From Iamia sp038233335 (lineage in GTDB: Bacteria > Actinomycetota > Acidimicrobiia > Acidimicrobiales > Iamiaceae): a stretch of 18,673 nt of DNA. A program made the translations under genes and the position numbers. The notes under the pieces were generated by a model. It did not search any database. It saw only the letters and a program-made list of their open reading frames with translations, and had not been told where the DNA came from. The stretch is taken from assembly GCA_038233335.1 (NCBI GenBank), contig JBBSME010000057.1:1-18673 (forward strand), given 5' to 3'. Within the stretch, counting starts at the first letter, position 1; each line of letters starts with the position of its first letter. Shown piece by piece: positions 1 to 7,829 of this stretch.

Positions 1-132
1 CTCGCCCTCGCCCGTGAACGTCCCCGTGCCGCATCCTGCGGTGAGCACGGCAACGGCAACCAGCGCCGCGACAAAGGGTCGGCCGGCCCAGCCGTTCCGG
101 CGGTGGCGGGACCGGCGCCTGGTGCACGACAT
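1..132 (-). CDS. Putative lipoprotein, N-terminal fragment (runs off window)
   Basis: Reading the minus strand from the ATG at 130-132 gives 44 in-frame codons to the window edge without a stop. The peptide has a very basic n-region (RRRSRHRRN, residues 5-13), a hydrophobic core (about residues 20-32, PFVAALVAVAVL) and a lipobox TAGC with the lipidation Cys at residue 34. Small polar residues (GTGTFTGEGE) follow. This is a typical actinobacterial lipoprotein export signal, so the mature protein should be anchored on the outer face of the membrane. The function cannot be told because the rest lies outside the window. The gene is divergent from the hydrogenase operon. No clear Shine-Dalgarno sequence is seen, so the exact start is less certain than the signal peptide. 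Confidence 0.6.
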   Translation of the reverse strand, partial: MSCTRRRSRHRRNGWAGRPFVAALVAVAVLTAGCGTGTFTGEGE

Positions 133-257
133 CCCGACAGTGTGCGTCGATACCTCGTCCGGCACAACCGCACGCCGTGGACCCGTGCCTGCAGTAGGCA
201 GTGAGGCGGGGCAGAGCGGGAGAAGGGACCCGCGCTCTCGGTACTTGCGCGTCGCAC

Positions 258-286
258 TTACCAGACCGCCGTGCGTTTCGTAGCGT
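258..286 (+). promoter_or_regulatory. Candidate sigma-A-type promoter for the hydrogenase operon
   Basis: Within the 208-nt divergent region 133-340, TTACCA (258-263) and TAGCGT (281-286) are separated by 17 nt. They match a relaxed -35 and the actinobacterial TAnnnT -10. This would place transcription start near 293 and leave a leader of about 48 nt before the ATG at 341. Matches are 4/6 and 3/6, so in GC-rich DNA this could be chance. Nothing else in the region stands out. Confidence 0.25.
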
Positions 287-324
287 CGTTCCGGCGTGGT
301 GGGTTTCGAGACGCAGGCTCAACC

Positions 325-333
325 CTCAGGGAG
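325..333 (+). promoter_or_regulatory. Ribosome binding site of hhyS (CTCAGGGAG)
   Basis: CTCAGGGAG lies 7 nt before the ATG at 341 and contains a strong Shine-Dalgarno core. It decides the start against an in-frame upstream GTG at 296 that has no such site. The same nine bases precede hhyL (1494-1502). Confidence 0.65.
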
Positions 334-340
334 TGTCGCC

Positions 341-1417
<1,077 letters not shown>

Positions 1418-1493
1418 CCGCGGTAGTCGCCGGACCCGCTCACGACGGCGCTCGCGGTCTATGACCCGACGGGGGCGCATCGTTTCCACCCAA

Positions 1494-1502
1494 CTCAGGG
1501 AG
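1494..1502 (+). promoter_or_regulatory. Ribosome binding site of hhyL (CTCAGGGAG)
   Basis: CTCAGGGAG sits 8 nt before the ATG at 1511. It is identical to the nine bases before hhyS, which suggests matched translation initiation of the two structural subunits. The rest of the 93-nt spacer (1418-1510) shows no convincing ORF or hairpin. Confidence 0.65.
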
Positions 1503-1510
1503 ACGTACGC

Positions 1511-3313
1511 ATGACCACGACAATGCCCGCGCGCGAAGAGACGAGCACCACCAAGCCGGACCTGGTCGAGATGAACTGGGACCCGATCACCCGCATCGTC
1601 GGCAGCCTCGGCATCTACACGAAGATCGACTTCGCCAACCAGACCGTGGCGGAGTGCAAGAGCACCTCCTCGATCTTCCGCGGCTACAGCATCTTCATGA
1701 AGGGCAAGGACCCGCGCGACGCGCACTTCATCACCAGCCGCATCTGCGGCATCTGCGGGGACAACCACGCGACCTGCTCCTGCTACGCCCAGAACATGGC
1801 CTACGGCGTGAAGCCCCCGGCCCTCGGTGAGTGGCTGATCAACCTCGGCGAGGCCGCGGAGTTCCTGTTCGACCACAACATCTTCCAGGAGAACCTGGTC
1901 GGGGTGGACTACTGCGAGAAGATGGTCCGCGAGACCAACCCCGGGGTGCTCGCCAAGGCGGAGAACACCCGGGCGGCCGGCTTCGATGCCCACGGCTACC
2001 GGACCATCGCCGACATCATGCGCTCGCTCAACCCGTTCACCGGGGAGTTCTACCGGGAGGCGCTGCAGGTCAGCCGCTCCGCCCGGGAGATGTTCTGCCT
2101 GATGGAGGGCCGCCACGTGCACCCCTCCACGCTCTACCCGGGCGGCATCGGCACCGTGGCCACCGTCCAGCTGATGACCGACTACCTGACCCGGCTGATG
2201 CGCTACGTGGAGTTCATGAAGAAGGTCGTGCCGATGCACGACGACCTGTTCGACTTCTTCTACGAGGCGCTGCCGGGCTACGAGCAGGTCGGCAACCGGC
2301 GCATCCTGCTCGGCTGCTGGGGCGCCTTCCAGGACCCCGACGTCTGCAACTTCGACTACAAGGACATGAGCCAGTGGGGTCGGGCCATGGGCGTCACCCC
2401 CGGCATCATCGTCGACGGGAAGCTGGTCACCAACGACCTGGTCGACATCAACCTGGGCATCCGCATCCTCCTGGGCTCGTCGTTCTACGACGACTGGGAG
2501 GACCAGCCGGTGTTCGTGACCAAGGACCCGCTGGGCAACCCGGTCGACAAGCGCCACCCCTGGAACCAGCACACCAACCCAAAGCCCCAGAAGCGTGACT
2601 TTGACTCCAACTACAGCTGGGTCATGTCGCCCCGCTGGTTCGACGGCACCGAACACCTGGCCCTCGACACCGGCGGTGGCCCCATCGCACGCCTGTGGTC
2701 CACCGCCCTCTCGGGCCTGGTGAACACCGACCACATCAAGGCCACCGGGCAGACGGTGGAGATCCACCTCCCCCGCACCGCCCTCAAGCCCGAGGTCACC
2801 CTCGAGTGGAAGATCCCGCAGTGGTCCAACGCCCTCGAGCGGGACCGGGCCCGCACCTACTTCCAGGCCTATGCCGCGGCGGCCGCGCTCGACTCCATCG
2901 AGCTGGCCCTCGACGAGGTCAAGGCGGGCAACACCAAGACGTGGGCGTCCTTCGAGGTGCCCGAGGAGGGCATCGGCGTTGGCTTCACCGAGGCCGTCCG
3001 TGGGGTGCTCAGCCACCACATGGTGATCAAGGAGGGCAAGATCGCCAACTACCACCCGTACCCGCCCACGCCGTGGAACGCGAACCCCCGGGACAGCTAC
3101 GGCACCCCCGGCCCCTACGAGGACGCGGTGATGAACACCCCGATCTTCGAGGAGAACGGGCCCGACAAGTTCAAGGGCATCGATATCATGCGGACGGTGC
3201 GGAGCTTCGACCCGTGCCTGCCGTGCGGTGTCCACATGTATCTGGGCAAGGGCAAGGTGCTCCGCAAGTCGCACTCGCCGGCCCACCTCGCGAACCCGGA
3301 GATGGGTCACTGA
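1511..3313 (+). CDS. hhyL: [NiFe]-hydrogenase large subunit, group 1h/5
   Basis: This is the catalytic subunit that splits H2 at the Ni-Fe(CN)2CO centre. The 600 residues contain the N-terminal L1 motif RICGICGDNH (Cys79, Cys82) and the C-terminal L2 motif DPCLPCGVH (Cys569, Cys572, His575), the four cysteine ligands of the metal site. The sequence between them is uninterrupted and of normal length for the group. After His575 come 25 more residues rich in Lys and His (KGKVLRKSHSPAHLANPEM). By analogy with other [NiFe] enzymes this tail would be removed after the His once nickel is inserted, which fits the endopeptidase gene at 6719. The stop codon overlaps the next gene as CTGA. Confidence 0.96.
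   Translation: MTTTMPAREETSTTKPDLVEMNWDPITRIVGSLGIYTKIDFANQTVAECKSTSSIFRGYSIFMKGKDPRDAHFITSRICGICGDNHATCSCYAQNMAYGVKPPALGEWLINLGEAAEFLFDHNIFQENLVGVDYCEKMVRETNPGVLAKAENTRAAGFDAHGYRTIADIMRSLNPFTGEFYREALQVSRSAREMFCLMEGRHVHPSTLYPGGIGTVATVQLMTDYLTRLMRYVEFMKKVVPMHDDLFDFFYEALPGYEQVGNRRILLGCWGAFQDPDVCNFDYKDMSQWGRAMGVTPGIIVDGKLVTNDLVDINLGIRILLGSSFYDDWEDQPVFVTKDPLGNPVDKRHPWNQHTNPKPQKRDFDSNYSWVMSPRWFDGTEHLALDTGGGPIARLWSTALSGLVNTDHIKATGQTVEIHLPRTALKPEVTLEWKIPQWSNALERDRARTYFQAYAAAAALDSIELALDEVKAGNTKTWASFEVPEEGIGVGFTEAVRGVLSHHMVIKEGKIANYHPYPPTPWNANPRDSYGTPGPYEDAVMNTPIFEENGPDKFKGIDIMRTVRSFDPCLPCGVHMYLGKGKVLRKSHSPAHLANPEMGH
3298..3301 (+). promoter_or_regulatory. Shine-Dalgarno that supports a CTG start at 3310
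   Basis: GGAG lies inside the end of hhyL, 8 nt before CTG 3310-3312. No ATG, GTG or TTG in this frame is similarly placed. The only canonical alternatives are GTG at 3214 or 3223, deep inside hhyL, and TTG at 3388, which has no spaced site and would cut off the conserved start. Confidence 0.45.
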
Positions 3314-3909
3314 GCGCCGCCGAGATCACCACCCACGAGGAGGCCCCGCCCGACGACCTGGCCACCGTCGGCGAACGGATCGAAGGGTTGCTCGACGCGC
3401 TGCGAGCGTCGCCCGATCCCCGGGCGTCCGATCGGGCCGAGGAGCTGGTCCGCCTGCTCACCGACCTCTACGGCGCCGGCCTGGCGCGGGTCATGGCCGT
3501 GGCCGGCGAGCACAGCCCGGAGCTGGTCGACCACCTTGCCGCCGACGACCTGGTCTCCAGCCTGCTGTCGCTGCACGACCTCCATCCCGAGGGGGTGCGC
3601 GCCCGGGTCGAGGCCGCGCTGGCCTCGGTCCGGCCCATGCTGGCCGAGCACGGCGGCGACGTGGAGCTGCTCGACGTCGACGAGGGGGTGGGGGCGGTGC
3701 TCATCCGCCTCCTGGGCAGCTGCGACGGCTGCGCGTCGTCAGCCTCGACCCTGCAGCACGCGGTCGAGGTCGCCATCCACACCCACGCCCCCGAGGTCGG
3801 CATCATCGACGTCGAGGAGCCAACCCCGGAGCCGGCCGCTCCGGTGCCGATCGCCCTGGGCCAGAAGCCGCAGTTCGACAGCTGCCCGGCGGAGCCCGTC
3901 GCCCAATGA
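3310..3909 (+). CDS. NifU C-terminal-domain (CxxC) iron-sulfur protein of the hydrogenase operon
   Basis: The 199-residue product has a helical N-terminal half (from about residue 22, ERIEGLLDALR, through EELVRLLTDLYGAG). Then comes a NifU-type domain (about residues 98-165) with the diagnostic LGSCDGCASS motif, Cys138 and Cys141. NifU domains bind an Fe-S cluster or donate one. The C-terminus adds a Pro/Ala-rich tail ending in FDSCPAEPVAQ with one more Cys. A protein of this kind regularly follows hhyL in actinobacterial group 1h operons and may carry electrons from the hydrogenase or help assemble its clusters. Equivalence to mycobacterial HhyE is possible, but I cannot confirm it. The start is unusual: CTG overlapping the hhyL stop (CTGA) with GGAG 8 nt upstream. 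It ends in an ATGA overlap with the next gene. Confidence 0.85.
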   Translation: MSAAEITTHEEAPPDDLATVGERIEGLLDALRASPDPRASDRAEELVRLLTDLYGAGLARVMAVAGEHSPELVDHLAADDLVSSLLSLHDLHPEGVRARVEAALASVRPMLAEHGGDVELLDVDEGVGAVLIRLLGSCDGCASSASTLQHAVEVAIHTHAPEVGIIDVEEPTPEPAAPVPIALGQKPQFDSCPAEPVAQ

Positions 3910-4661
3910 GCGAGCGGACCAGCCGACACGCCGAGCTGCTCGACCTCCCGGCCGACGTCGACGACTCGGCCACCCTTCGCGACCGGGCCGCGACCGTCGG
4001 TCGCCCGCTGGACGTGCTCGAGCGCATCCGGCGCTCGCCGCCCAAGCCCAAGCCCGTCCCCGGCGAGCGCTGCGAGATGTGCATGGAGGTGCTGGACGAC
4101 CGCCACGGCCACGTGGTGGACACCCACGCCCGCAACCTCATGTGCACCTGCCGGGGCTGCTATCTGCTCTTCGCTCCTGGGGGCGCCGGTGGCGGCCACT
4201 TCAAGGCCGTGCCCGAGCGATGCCTCTCCCTCGACGTGGGCCTGTCCCCGGCCCAGTGGGACGCGCTCCAGATCCCGGTGAGCGTGGCCTTCTTCTTCGT
4301 GAACTCCAACCTCGAGCGGATGTGCGCCTTCTATCCAGGTCCCGCTGGAGCCACCGAGTCGCTGCTCTCCCTCGACACCTGGGCCGAGCTGGTCGCCGAC
4401 CACCCAGTGCTGGGCGAGCTGGAATCTGACGTGGAGGCCGTCCTGGTTCGAGCTGACAAGCGCGCCGGCGGCGCCCCCGAGTGCTACCTGGTGCCCATCG
4501 ACTGGTGCTACGAGCTGGTCGGGGAGCTGCGCCAGGGGTGGCGCGGCTTCGACGGCGGCCAGGAGGCCCAGGCTGCGCTCCGCGCCTTCTTCGACAAGGT
4601 GCAGTCGAAGGCCCGACCGGCCGTCCCGAGCGCACAGGCCCAGGGAGGTGCTGGTGACTGA
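3906..4661 (+). CDS. DUF5947 family protein, hydrogenase-associated, cysteine-rich
   Basis: This 251-residue protein matches, from memory, the DUF5947 family that sits in actinobacterial [NiFe]-hydrogenase clusters. Its biochemical role is unknown. The N-terminal 50 residues are charged and probably flexible (PPKPKPVPGERC). A compact Cys/His-rich segment follows: Cys56-x2-Cys59, His67, His69, His74, then Cys80-x-Cys82-x2-Cys85 (MCTCRGCYLLF). This resembles a rubredoxin-like or zinc-ribbon metal site. The remainder is a globular domain with SVAFFFVNSNLERMCAFYPGPAG and the hydrophobic stretch ECYLVPIDWCYELVG. The start overlaps the previous stop as ATGA, with GGAG at 3891-3894. Zinc or iron binding is inferred from residue spacing only. 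Confidence 0.85.
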   Translation: MSERTSRHAELLDLPADVDDSATLRDRAATVGRPLDVLERIRRSPPKPKPVPGERCEMCMEVLDDRHGHVVDTHARNLMCTCRGCYLLFAPGGAGGGHFKAVPERCLSLDVGLSPAQWDALQIPVSVAFFFVNSNLERMCAFYPGPAGATESLLSLDTWAELVADHPVLGELESDVEAVLVRADKRAGGAPECYLVPIDWCYELVGELRQGWRGFDGGQEAQAALRAFFDKVQSKARPAVPSAQAQGGAGD

Positions 4662-5301
4662 CCTGGCCTTCGAGGTCATCGAGTCCCGCGCCGAGGACTA
4701 CGCGGCCGAGCCCACCCTCGTGCTGCGCCTCCGGATCACCAACACCTCGGGGGCACCGGTCCACGCCCTGGCCCTCAAGTGCCAGATCCGCATCGAGCCC
4801 CAGCGCCGCCAGTACGACGCGACCGAGAAGGAACGCCTCTACGACCTGTTCGGGGAAGCACCCCAGTGGGGCAGCTCGCTCCACCCCTTCCTGTGGACCC
4901 ACATCTCGACCATGGTCACGGGGTTCGACGATTCCACCGAGGTCGACCTTCACGTGCCGTGCAGCTATGACATGGAGGTGGCGGGGGCGAAGTACCTCCA
5001 CGCCCTGACCGGAGGTGAGATCCCGATCGTCCTGCTGTTCTCGGGCTCGGTGTTCGGCGCCGGGTCCTCGCCCAGCGGCGCGGGCTTCACCGCCCGGCCC
5101 GTGGCCTGGAGCGCGGAGGCCAACCACCGCCTGCCCGTGGAGATCTGGCGGGCCACGATCGACCGCTACTTCCCGGGCGTGGGCTGGATCAAGGTCTCCC
5201 ACCAGGTGCTCGACGACCTGGCCAAGTTCAAGACCGAGCGGGCCCTGCCCACCTTCGACCAGACCCTCGAGCACCTGCTCAAGGAGGCGGGCGACCCGTG
5301 A
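4654..5301 (+). CDS. DUF6084 family protein, hydrogenase-associated
   Basis: This 215-residue protein matches, from memory, the DUF6084 family found next to DUF5947 in actinobacterial hydrogenase operons. Its function is unknown. It has no Cys pair, signal peptide or membrane segment. Repeated beta-strand patterns (VLRLRITNTSGAPVHALALK, residues 24-43, and IPIVLLFSGSVFG) suggest a cytosolic beta-sandwich. Its C-terminal third is helical (DRYFPGVGWIKVSHQVLDDL). I prefer the GTG at 4654 because GGGAGG at 4643-4648 lies 5 nt before it. A GTG at 4648 overlaps that site. The coding region overlaps the DUF5947 gene by 8 nt, and its end overlaps the next gene as GTGA, so it is expected to be made in step with its neighbours. 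Confidence 0.85.
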   Translation: MTDLAFEVIESRAEDYAAEPTLVLRLRITNTSGAPVHALALKCQIRIEPQRRQYDATEKERLYDLFGEAPQWGSSLHPFLWTHISTMVTGFDDSTEVDLHVPCSYDMEVAGAKYLHALTGGEIPIVLLFSGSVFGAGSSPSGAGFTARPVAWSAEANHRLPVEIWRATIDRYFPGVGWIKVSHQVLDDLAKFKTERALPTFDQTLEHLLKEAGDP

Positions 5302-6722
5302 CCATCACCGGGACCGACCAGACACCGAACCCGGCCGACACCGACCGGTGGGCGACGGCCCGGGCGGTGGCCGACGCCACGCTCTACGAGGGCTACGTGC
5401 TGTACCCGTACCGGGCCAGCTCGGCCAAGAACCGGGTCCGCTGGCAGTTCGGCGTGCTCGCGCCGCGCGCCTTCGCCGAGGCCGACGGCTCCGAGCGCTG
5501 GCGGAGCCGCACCGAGTGCCTGGTCGAGCCGGGCCAGGTCCCGGTGTTGCACCTCCGGGCCCGGTTCCTGCAGCTGGTGCACCGCACGGTCGAGGCGGTC
5601 GACGCCGATGGACGGTTCGCGCCGGCCGAGGAGCTGGCCGTCGAGGGGGTGCGCTGGGTGCCGTGGGACGAGGCCGTCGAGCGGATCGTCGACGTGCCCT
5701 TGCAGACCCTCCTGCCCCTGGCCCAGGCCGGCACGGTGGAGGCCTTCCGCTTCGAGCCCGGCGACGAGGTCGAGGAGCTGGCCGACGCCGAGGGCACCGT
5801 GGTGGTGGGGCGCATCGTGCGTCGACGCGAGGCGGCCGAGGGCGAGATCCACCTCGCGGTGGACTGGGCCGCGGGGAGCAACGCACTGCTGAAGCTCACC
5901 ATCGAGGTCCGCAACACCTCGACCTGGGGCGCCGATGGCTCGACCCTGGCCGGAGGGCGCGACGCCAACCTGGGCCCGTCCCTGCTCGGCGTCCACACGC
6001 TGCTGGCCATCGACGACGGCAAGTTCACCTCGGTGATCGACCCTCCCGACGGGGCGGTCGAGGCGGTGGCCGACTGCACCCAGGACGGCACCTTCCCGGT
6101 GCTCATCGGTGGCCCCGACGCCGACGAGGACGACCAGTGGGCCGACGTCGTGCTGTCGTCGCCCATCACCCTCTACGACAACCCGGTGGTGGCCCCCGAG
6201 AGCCAGGGCGACCTGTTCGACGCCTGCGAGATCGACGAGATCTTGGCCCTGCGCGTCCTCACCCTCACCGACGAGGAGAAGGCCGAGGCCCGGGGCACCG
6301 ACCCCCGTGCCGCCGCCATCGTCGACCGCTGCGACGACATGCCCCCCGAGATCTGGGACCGGCTCCACGGGGCGGTCCGCTCCATCGGGCCTTCGGTCGG
6401 CGCGGTGGCCGAGGCCGAGGAGAAGGTCCCGTGGTGGGATCCCGCGGCCGACGCCTCGGTCGACCCCTGGACCGACACGCTCCGCATCGGCGACGAGGAC
6501 GTGGGCAAGGGCACCAAGGTGCGGCTCCGGCCCAACCGACGCTCCGATGCCCACGACTTCTTCGTCGACGGCATGGACGCCACCGTGGCCGGCATCTTCT
6601 CCGACGTCGACGGCAGCCAGCAGGTCGCGGTCAGTCTCGACGACGATCCGGCCACCGAGGAGCTGGCCTGGCAGGGCCGCTACCTCTTCTTCTTCCCCGA
6701 CGAGGTCGAGGTGATCACGTGA
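5298..6722 (+). CDS. Conserved hydrogenase-operon protein of unknown function (474 aa)
   Basis: I do not recognise a named family. The 474-residue product has no signal peptide or membrane segment and few cysteines (such as Cys68, in RTECLVEP). The N-terminal part (about residues 20-130) carries TLYEGYVLYPYR and a strand-rich stretch with RVRWQFGVLAPRAF. The middle (about 190-260) has LKLTIEVRNTSTWG, which resembles a pattern in DUF6084. An acidic helical region follows (TDEEKAEARGTDPRAAAIVDRC). The last 75 residues (from about 400) look like a small beta-barrel: GKGTKVRLRPNRR, DGMDATVAGIF and GRYLFFFPDEVEV. It begins with GTG overlapping the previous stop and is preceded by a near-perfect AAGGAGG at 5281-5287. 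Position between DUF6084 and the endopeptidase suggests a hydrogenase assembly or scaffold role, which is inference only. Confidence 0.85.
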   Translation: MTITGTDQTPNPADTDRWATARAVADATLYEGYVLYPYRASSAKNRVRWQFGVLAPRAFAEADGSERWRSRTECLVEPGQVPVLHLRARFLQLVHRTVEAVDADGRFAPAEELAVEGVRWVPWDEAVERIVDVPLQTLLPLAQAGTVEAFRFEPGDEVEELADAEGTVVVGRIVRRREAAEGEIHLAVDWAAGSNALLKLTIEVRNTSTWGADGSTLAGGRDANLGPSLLGVHTLLAIDDGKFTSVIDPPDGAVEAVADCTQDGTFPVLIGGPDADEDDQWADVVLSSPITLYDNPVVAPESQGDLFDACEIDEILALRVLTLTDEEKAEARGTDPRAAAIVDRCDDMPPEIWDRLHGAVRSIGPSVGAVAEAEEKVPWWDPAADASVDPWTDTLRIGDEDVGKGTKVRLRPNRRSDAHDFFVDGMDATVAGIFSDVDGSQQVAVSLDDDPATEELAWQGRYLFFFPDEVEVIT

Positions 6723-7243
6723 CCGCGCGACGGGTGCTGGTGGCGGGTGTGGGCAACATCTTCTTCTCCGACGACGGGTTCGGGGTCGAGGTGGCCAACC
6801 GCCTGGCCGGCTCCCCGCTGCCCGAGGGCGTGCGACTGGCTGAGTACGGCATCCGGGGCCTGCACCTGGCCTACGACCTGGTCGACGACGTCGACGTGCT
6901 GGTCCTGATCGATGCCCTGCCCCTCGGCGAGCAGCCCGGAGTGGTGGCCCTGGTCGAGGCCGAGGTGCCGGAACCGCCCGGGCCCGACGACGCCCCGCCC
7001 GACGGCGATCCCGAGCCCACCGTCGACGCCCACTCCATGAGCCCGGCAGTCGTCCTGTCGTCGCTGGCCAGCCTGGGCGGCACGCTCGACCGGGTGCTGG
7101 TGGTGGGGTGCCAGCCCGAGTCCGTGGCCGAGGGCATCGGGCTCACCCCGGTGGTCGCCGAGGCGGTCGACCGCGCTGTCGCCATGGTCCACGAAGTCGT
7201 TGCCGACATCACCCAGCCCGCCACAAGGGAGTCCCCCGCATGA
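6719..7243 (+). CDS. [NiFe]-hydrogenase maturation endopeptidase (HyaD/HupD/HycI type)
   Basis: This protease removes the C-terminal tail of the hydrogenase large subunit once nickel is in place. The 174 residues open with VLVAGVGNIFFSDDGFGVEVA, the GNxxxxDDGxG signature whose acidic residue is a nickel-sensing ligand in the HybD/HycI family. Further on are VLIDALPLG (the second acidic ligand) and DAHSMSP (the His ligand). An acidic Pro-rich loop lies between them (PGPDDAPPDGDPEP, about residues 92-105). The start is GTG in a GTGA overlap with the upstream gene, with GAGG at 6708-6711. Its natural substrate is the 25-residue extension of the HhyL encoded at 1511-3313. It overlaps the next microprotein as ATGA. 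Confidence 0.92.
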   Translation: MTARRVLVAGVGNIFFSDDGFGVEVANRLAGSPLPEGVRLAEYGIRGLHLAYDLVDDVDVLVLIDALPLGEQPGVVALVEAEVPEPPGPDDAPPDGDPEPTVDAHSMSPAVVLSSLASLGGTLDRVLVVGCQPESVAEGIGLTPVVAEAVDRAVAMVHEVVADITQPATRESPA

Positions 7244-7341
7244 AGAAGCTGTTGAGCCTCGCACTCGTCGCTGGCATCGGTGCTGTCGCCGTCACGATGT
7301 GGCCTGACATCCAGCGCTACCTCAAGATCCGGGACATGTGA
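7240..7341 (+). CDS. Hydrogenase-operon microprotein 1 (DUF6893-like, single membrane span)
   Basis: This is a 33-residue peptide starting at ATG 7240 with AAGGGA at 7225-7230, 9 nt upstream. It begins MKKLLSLALVAGIGAVAV, a short basic n-region followed by one hydrophobic helix (about residues 4-20). It ends in a basic amphipathic tail WPDIQRYLKIRDM. There is no cleavage site or lipobox, so it probably stays as a membrane-anchored peptide. I recall a family called DUF6893 small proteins in this operon position, but the function is not known. It overlaps the endopeptidase stop (ATGA) and the following microprotein start (TGATG), so it is clearly part of the translated operon. Membrane anchoring of the hydrogenase is a plausible but unproven role. 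Confidence 0.8.
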   Translation: MKKLLSLALVAGIGAVAVTMWPDIQRYLKIRDM

Positions 7342-7460
7342 TGGAGATCGTCGGCATCATCGCCCTGGTGGTCGTGGCCCTCTTCGTGCTGGCCGTACTC
7401 GTCGTCTTGCTGTTCTCCCTCCCGGACATCGCTCGCTACCGTCGCCTGAAGCGGATGTGA
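7341..7460 (+). CDS. Hydrogenase-operon microprotein 2 (single membrane span)
   Basis: This is a 39-residue peptide starting at ATG 7341, which shares one base with the previous stop (TGATG). It begins MEIVG and then has an almost unbroken run of Ile, Leu, Val, Ala and Phe (about residues 4-25), long enough to span the membrane. It ends LPDIARYRRLKRM. The tail mirrors that of microprotein 1: P-D-I-x-R-Y, then basic residues and a final Met. The pair looks like a diverged duplication or two members of one family. It is followed by 45 nt before hypC. I cannot assign a function. The clean coupling and matched tail argue that it is a real gene. Confidence 0.75.
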   Translation: MEIVGIIALVVVALFVLAVLVVLLFSLPDIARYRRLKRM

Positions 7461-7505
7461 TCCCCATGTTCCTCGCCCCCGACCCCTCACAGGAGGGTTG
7501 AACCC

Positions 7506-7829
7506 ATGTGCCTCGGCATCCCCGGACAGGTCGCAGAGCTGCTCGACTCCCACGAGCACCTCGCCCGCGTCGACGTCACCGGCGTCGGTCGGGTCATCAA
7601 CATCGGACTGCTCGAGGACGAGGGCATCCAGCCCGGTGACTGGGTCCTCATCCACGTCGGCTTCGCCATGTCGAAGATCGACGAGAAGGAGGCCGAGCTG
7701 GCCCTGGCCTCGTTGCAGATGATGGGCGACGCCTACACCGAGGAGATGGAGGCCATGCTCGCCTCCCAGACCGTCACCGAGGACCAGATGAAGCCACCGG
7801 CCGAGGTCCTGGCCTGGGACAACGACTGA
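7506..7829 (+). CDS. hypC: Hydrogenase maturation chaperone HypC
   Basis: HypC pairs with HypD to build the Fe(CN)2CO unit and then escorts the large-subunit precursor. The product is 107 residues. The first residues MCLGIPGQV carry the essential Cys2, and the small beta-barrel follows (ARVDVTGVGRVINIGLL, then PGDWVLIHVGFAMSKID), the normal HypC core. The start ATG is preceded by AGGAGG at 7491-7496 with a 9-nt spacer. After the core, from about residue 75, there is an acidic helical extension (GDAYTEEMEAMLASQ, then a tail ending LAWDND), somewhat longer than the typical 75-95 residue HypC. The stop overlaps the hypD start as TGATG, so the two partners are translated together. Confidence 0.95.
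   Translation: MCLGIPGQVAELLDSHEHLARVDVTGVGRVINIGLLEDEGIQPGDWVLIHVGFAMSKIDEKEAELALASLQMMGDAYTEEMEAMLASQTVTEDQMKPPAEVLAWDND

Noticed and set aside
245..286. TTGCGC at 245-250 as the -35 of the hydrogenase promoter
   Set aside because: No TAnnnT element lies at 16-18 nt spacing; the 258-286 pair fits better, though still weakly.
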